From Ktedonobacterales bacterium (lineage in GTDB: Bacteria; Chloroflexota; Ktedonobacteria; Ktedonobacterales; Ktedonobacteraceae), in contig DAIDJF010000054.1 of NCBI GenBank assembly GCA_027451525.1, positions 1 through 38,816 of the forward strand: a DNA stretch of 38,816 nt, read 5' to 3'. A program made the position numbers and the translations under genes. The notes below the pieces were generated by a model. That model had not been told where the DNA came from. It saw nothing but the letters and a program-made list of their open reading frames with translations, and did not search any database. This document shows positions 34,881-38,816 of the stretch, one piece after another. The stretch's first letter is position 1, and each line of letters opens with the position of its first letter.

Positions 34881-36449
34881 TCACTCTGGCTCTACACCAA
34901 ACATGCGATAAAACAACTGCGTGGTAAACACGAAGATTAGCTCACGGCTGACATGTTTCTGCTTCAGCAACTTCTTCACTTGCTCCACATTAAACAAGCC
35001 TGTTGCGCGTAATGCCTCTGGCGAAAGCGCAATGTGGAAGAGTTCGTCTTTCTCGCTCTGGAAGAATGCGCGCATGGGCAAGGCCAATGGAAGCGGAGTC
35101 TGAGCGGCTGGAATCTGCGGGAAATGTTGCTGCAAAAGGTGTGCCAGTACCTGTTCGCGTGGTGTACCATCGGCAAGCTGCGCGGGAATACGACTGAGTA
35201 GTGTGAGTACATCGTGATGAAGATAGGGCGAACGTAGAGCAATGCGTTCTTGTGCGGCAATCTGGTAGGCAATGCCCGTCTGGTAGTCAGGCAGACGTAG
35301 ATGCAGGTCAAGATAGTAGTGCGCTTGCCCGGCAGTTGGATAGGTTGCCGCTTTAAAGGCCAGTTTGCGTGCATGGTGTGTGTTCTCCCACGCGCTTTCA
35401 GCCGCGATACGTTGTTGTGCCTCTTTTGACCAGATCGGCGTGTAGTCTTCTTCTGACCTGAGCGTGCGTTGATAGCGTGCCAGTATATCGCCTTCTTGCG
35501 CTGTAAAGCCCTGTAAGGTCGCCAGGATGCGAGCGGCTCCCAGACCAGTGATAGCGACACGTGCCCCTGTTTCGGCGGCGACGGTGTGCAGGAGTTGATG
35601 TAGTGCAAGTGGCAAGGTATCGATAGCGGGAGCCTCAAGCTCTGTTAGCGCGGCTTGCCAGTAGGCCAGTTGATCAACGCCCGCGACTGAGAGGAAGGGA
35701 CGTTGGCAGGCTGCCGCGACCTGTTCTACTCCCTGCCAATATTTCTGTTCACGCCCCTTCTTATAGCCAAAAGATGAAATAGTAAATGGTTGTGTGCTTG
35801 CTTGTGTTGCCAGAGCGGTTGCCAGAACGGAGGGTGCGGCTCCGTCTGTTAACGCGATGAGTTGTTCGTGTGGTGGCAAAAATCCCTCGGTAGCGTGACG
35901 GATTTGCGCGAAAAGCTGTTCATGAATGTCTGTTGCGGTAAGTGTCTCGTCGAGGCGGTAGTCGGTAGAGGGATTCACGACCAATTTGGTGTGTTGCCAG
36001 CGCAGGATAGAGCCAGCAGGCACGACGTGGATATCCTTGAAAGCGGTTAGAGGGGCAGGGATAAAGCCGTAGCGGAGCAGGGCATCCAGAGCGGGTAGCG
36101 AGAGATGGCGTGGAATACCGACAGCAAGGAGTGCCTTGATCTCGCTGGCAAAGAGCAGGTTACCCTCCGCAGGCCAGTTTTCTACATAATAGAGGGCGTG
36201 CGCTCCTGAGAGTGGACGGCGATAGACGAGCGTGCGACGATCTGGAACCCAATCCAGCACGGGCGGCTCATCGTTGCGTTGCATCGCGTAGGCCGTATCA
36301 GAGAAGGCGATCAATCCAGCTCCGGGTGAGATTGTGCGCCCTGGTTGTCCGCCATGCCGTTCGAGAACCGCACCCATCGCTGTCAATATCTGATCAATAA
36401 TTTCGACTGAAACCTGTTCGCCCGTGATCCATCCAGCTAATGTTGGCAT
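34881..36449 (-). CDS. Degenerate asparagine synthetase-like protein
   Basis: About 522 residues with the layout of AsnB: N-terminal glutaminase domain (to about 180) ending in LLFASEIKALLAVG, LTAFKDIHVVPAGSILRW, then the synthetase domain. Both active sites look lost: the mature Cys of MCGI is replaced (MPTLAG), and the PP-loop SGGLDSS reads TDGAAPSVL (about 201-209); the SGDGGDE motif is now ITGLGAARIL (about 308-317). Residual YLHHDVLTLLSRIP and RSPYL match the C-terminal AsnB segment. ATG 36449 with AGGAA upstream is chosen. It is probably structural, regulatory or remodelled. Confidence 0.8.
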   Translation of the reverse strand: MPTLAGWITGEQVSVEIIDQILTAMGAVLERHGGQPGRTISPGAGLIAFSDTAYAMQRNDEPPVLDWVPDRRTLVYRRPLSGAHALYYVENWPAEGNLLFASEIKALLAVGIPRHLSLPALDALLRYGFIPAPLTAFKDIHVVPAGSILRWQHTKLVVNPSTDYRLDETLTATDIHEQLFAQIRHATEGFLPPHEQLIALTDGAAPSVLATALATQASTQPFTISSFGYKKGREQKYWQGVEQVAAACQRPFLSVAGVDQLAYWQAALTELEAPAIDTLPLALHQLLHTVAAETGARVAITGLGAARILATLQGFTAQEGDILARYQRTLRSEEDYTPIWSKEAQQRIAAESAWENTHHARKLAFKAATYPTAGQAHYYLDLHLRLPDYQTGIAYQIAAQERIALRSPYLHHDVLTLLSRIPAQLADGTPREQVLAHLLQQHFPQIPAAQTPLPLALPMRAFFQSEKDELFHIALSPEALRATGLFNVEQVKKLLKQKHVSRELIFVFTTQLFYRMFGVEPE

Positions 36450-36544
36450 AAAATTTCCTATAGTCACAAAATAGAATAGATGATTATATGCTAGCATGTT
36501 CCTATTGTTCTTGCCAACAAGCTCTATCTGGCTAGGAAATTTGT

Positions 36545-36823
36545 CTAGTTATTGCGATCTTTGCGCCAGGGCGTTTCTGCCCGACGTAGCCAGCGGTTGT
36601 GAAAGAAGATATACGTATCCTCGCGGTTAAAGAAAGAGTCGGTGAGATCACATTCTTCCCAGGTTTCTGTTGCCCCGTTTGCCTCTAGCTGTTGGGTAAT
36701 TGCGCTAATCAGGGCGGGTCCGTCGCTCAGATCGATGGTCGGGAAAAGTTCTTCGCTAATATCACCTTCTTGTTCTATCAGTGAATCGTTCTGTGTACTA
36801 CGTAAGACATAGTAGATATACAT
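36545..36823 (-). CDS. Small acidic protein of unknown function
   Basis: A 92-residue soluble protein, acidic in the middle (EQEGDISEELFPTIDLSDG, WEECDLTDSFFNRED) with a basic C-terminus (RWLRRAETPWRKDRNN). No family recognised. GGGGAA lies 6 bases before the ATG. It ends 95 bases from the start of the 36449 gene and may share a transcript with it. Confidence 0.65.
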   Translation of the reverse strand: MYIYYVLRSTQNDSLIEQEGDISEELFPTIDLSDGPALISAITQQLEANGATETWEECDLTDSFFNREDTYIFFHNRWLRRAETPWRKDRNN

Positions 36824-37083
36824 TTGGGTTCCCCGTTTCTATGAAAATGCAGCTTTGTTTTGATATCATTATCATATATCATTATTGGGGCTCCTGTCAT
36901 TGGTGAGTTTGAGCAAAAAGGGCCGTAGTATCTGAGAGTAGACCTTGCAATCATTGAAAGTAATGATACATACTAACTACGATATCTTTAATGCGGGTAG
37001 ATTATGCCAATAGATGGTAACAGCATTTCTGCTGATAAAGCGCGTTTCGGTTAAAGGTGTCGTAGACAAGATTGGAGTGATGC

Positions 37084-38706
37084 ATGTTCTTTGTCCTACT
37101 GGCATTGTTCTGTGTTGCGTGTATTTGTATGCTTGTTGGATGGTGGCTATCTGTACGCGGTCAAACTGTCGATCACATGGAAGATCAACGCGAACGGGAA
37201 GCTACACGGCGGTATCAGCGGGAGCCGCGTTTTACTTCGTATCGTGATATGGATGGTAGGCGGATATATACACGGCAGGCCGCACATGCACGTGAACAAT
37301 ATTCAATGCAAGAGACGCGCCCTATCTACCGCACCGAAGAACAGCAACGGCAGAGACGGCGTGATGGGTATGGGACGCAAGACCAGATAAAACGGACTGG
37401 ACAGGGGCGTGTTCAGCTAAACATTGGGACAACACCACTTCTTGGTGTCGTATTGATTCTGATTTCCTTATTTCTTTTTGGTCTCTACTATCTGCATCAG
37501 GCTTTACCGGGTAACAATATGGTCGTGGCTGCTGTGTGGCCCGATGCCGCCGCCGCCGCCGCGCAACCGCTCACAAAAACCTCTGCTACTCAGACAAAGC
37601 AGCTTTTCTCTGGTACAGTGGGGGCTTCCGCTGCTCTCAAGCGTGTATATCAACTTGACCCTGCGCAATATGATTCTATGCAGCAGTATAATACATGGGC
37701 CTATTCCACCTGCTCAACCGCTGCGATGACAGAGGTGATAAATGCGTATGGGCATCACTATCGGCTTGCAGATGTTTTGAACGTGGAGTCGGGCATTCAC
37801 GAGATTACGCCCGATTTGGGATTGTTAGAGCCTGTCGGCATCGAGCGAACCGTCGCGCGTTTTGGCTTTCAAACTTACTGGCCCGCGCATGCAACGCTCG
37901 ATGATGTCATTAACATTGCCAATAGTGGCAGGCCCGTCATTGTCGGCTTCCCGCCCGCACTCTGGTCGGGGGGGCACCTACTGGTGGTCACTGGTGGCAA
38001 TAGCACGACTGTGTTTATTGCGGACTCCTCTCGTCTGAACATCCAGGCTTTTACACGCACCAATTTCCTCAAGTATTGGGTAGGCTTCGCGGCGGTTGTC
38101 ACGCCGATGAGTCAGAGTGCCGCGAGTATCACAGTGGGTCCAACGCCCACTGTGATGCCCTCACTAACCCCGTTGGCGACCCATCGCGTGAATGTACCTC
38201 AGCGTGTTCATAGGCTTAAAAATGTTATAAGGATCAGTCAACAGGATGAGTCGCAGTACGCCTCTCCCCAGCAATATCAGCTTTGGGAATACTCGGATAG
38301 TTCGGCTGCGGTGATGACGGAAGTGATCAATACCTATGGACATCATTATCGGATTGCCGATACCCTTACTGCGGAGATTGATCTGCACGTCATTACACCT
38401 GAGCAAGGCTTGCTTGTTGCCGCTGGCATCAGTGAGACTGCCGCGCATTTCGGGTTTCAGGCCCAATTTCTGGAAAATTCGAGCGTAAATGATCTACTGA
38501 AACTGGCAAATAGTGGTGTACCTGTCATTGTCGCTTTCCCGCCTGATCGCTGGTCGGGTGGACACTTTTTAGTTGTGACTGGTGGAGATAGCGAACATGT
38601 CTTGCTGGTGGATTCATCTGAACAAAATGTGCAATCGCTGCTGATGCCAGCTTTTCAGAAATACTGGGCGGGCTTTGCGGTAGTGCTGAGTCCAGCGAAG
38701 GTGTAG
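37084..38706 (+). CDS. Membrane protein with tandem C39-like peptidase domains
   Basis: A 540-residue protein. TM1 is at about 2-22, a highly charged, Arg/Gln-rich stretch runs to about 110, and TM2 is at about 118-136. Then two ~150-residue C39-like repeats follow: copy 1 (about 185-340) has Cys210 (YSTCST), His298 (SGGHLLVVTGG) and Asp314; copy 2 (about 380-537) has Ser406 where the Cys stands (YSDSSA), with His494 and Asp510. Copy 2 is therefore catalytically dead. A six-Ala run (GCC repeat, 37546-37563) sits just after TM2. GGAG at 37074-37077 supports ATG 37084. An extracytoplasmic peptidase or binding role is likely. Confidence 0.8.
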   Translation: MFFVLLALFCVACICMLVGWWLSVRGQTVDHMEDQREREATRRYQREPRFTSYRDMDGRRIYTRQAAHAREQYSMQETRPIYRTEEQQRQRRRDGYGTQDQIKRTGQGRVQLNIGTTPLLGVVLILISLFLFGLYYLHQALPGNNMVVAAVWPDAAAAAAQPLTKTSATQTKQLFSGTVGASAALKRVYQLDPAQYDSMQQYNTWAYSTCSTAAMTEVINAYGHHYRLADVLNVESGIHEITPDLGLLEPVGIERTVARFGFQTYWPAHATLDDVINIANSGRPVIVGFPPALWSGGHLLVVTGGNSTTVFIADSSRLNIQAFTRTNFLKYWVGFAAVVTPMSQSAASITVGPTPTVMPSLTPLATHRVNVPQRVHRLKNVIRISQQDESQYASPQQYQLWEYSDSSAAVMTEVINTYGHHYRIADTLTAEIDLHVITPEQGLLVAAGISETAAHFGFQAQFLENSSVNDLLKLANSGVPVIVAFPPDRWSGGHFLVVTGGDSEHVLLVDSSEQNVQSLLMPAFQKYWAGFAVVLSPAKV

Positions 38707-38751
38707 TGCTCTGTCAAGTTTCATCGCACCCTTTTTGGTGTGTGGGGGGCA

Positions 38752-38772
38752 GGGCGAGGGCAAGCCTCGCCC
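38752..38772. repeat. GGGCGAGG/CCTCGCCC palindrome
   Basis: GGGCGAGG (38752-38759) and CCTCGCCC (38765-38772) around a 5-base loop, in the frame GGGCAGGGCG...CGCCCCTAC shared with 27758. A partial copy, GTAGGGG, starts at 38810 and runs off the window. It lies 45 bases after the C39-like gene. Confidence 0.6.
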
Positions 38773-38816
38773 CTACCATGATGACGGGGAAAACGGGCAT
38801 CGTCTCATTGTAGGGG

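Noticed and set aside
36861..36890. Fur-box-like AT-rich tract (TGATATCATTATCA and flank)
   Set aside because: Spacing does not fit the 7-1-7 consensus, and downstream genes are not iron-related.
37546..37563. GCC trinucleotide run as a possible phase-variable repeat
   Set aside because: It is in frame and six codons long, so length change would only add or remove alanines; no switching effect expected.

Overview
The window looks like a chromosomal segment from a free-living, moderate-GC bacterium with large intergenic spacing. The gene content and protein style suggest Chloroflexota, most likely Ktedonobacteria. The clues are a CysO-type cysteine pathway, a K+-independent H+-pyrophosphatase beside a CBS-type Mn pyrophosphatase, a Uma2 protein, WD40 and C39-like surface proteins, and GTAG(G/A)GGCG...CGCCCCTAC palindromes between genes. 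This taxonomic call is inference; there is no rRNA or other marker in the window. I see no phage, integrase, transposase, CRISPR array, tRNA or rRNA.

Region by region. (1) 1-2735: a compact sulfur operon with a rhodanese-MoeB/ThiF activating enzyme (5' end outside the window), a CysO/MoaD-like sulfur carrier ending Gly-Gly-Arg, a CysM-type cysteine synthase and a JAMM protease. Together these form the protein-thiocarboxylate route to cysteine. (2) 2818-6480: a TMEM175-like K+ channel, a MarR regulator with a DHA2 drug exporter, then on the minus strand a small EACC1-like protein and a molbindin. (3) 6654-12469: a metal-homeostasis operon, an MntR-like DtxR regulator and an NRAMP Mn transporter, running directly into an ATP-grasp ligase, a GNAT-like protein and an archaeal-type SHMT-like PLP enzyme. 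This is the best candidate for an undescribed small biosynthetic cassette.

(4) 12545-16480: mixed small genes (conserved unknown, PLDc_N-like membrane peptide, TmrB-like kinase, a truncated metallophosphoesterase start, a membrane protein resembling an inactive zincin, DinB, Uma2). (5) 16584-21335: a minus-strand group with LigA, an ABM-fold protein and two tandem phospholipase-D paralogues, one a lipoprotein and one without a signal. (6) 21507-25747: a membrane H+-pyrophosphatase and a soluble CBS/DRTGG family-II pyrophosphatase. (7) 26051-29498: a ubiquitin-like/TM/WD40 protein, a polyprenyl diphosphate synthase and a B-box-like zinc protein.

(8) 29652-33737: folP-folC and a fatty acyl-CoA synthetase. 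(9) 33816-36823: an APH-type kinase, a pseudo-asparagine synthetase with both active sites lost, and a small unknown. (10) 37084-38706: a two-TM protein with tandem C39-like domains, one with a Cys and one with Ser in its place. Many gene boundaries carry long-stem hairpins, most without a U-tract.
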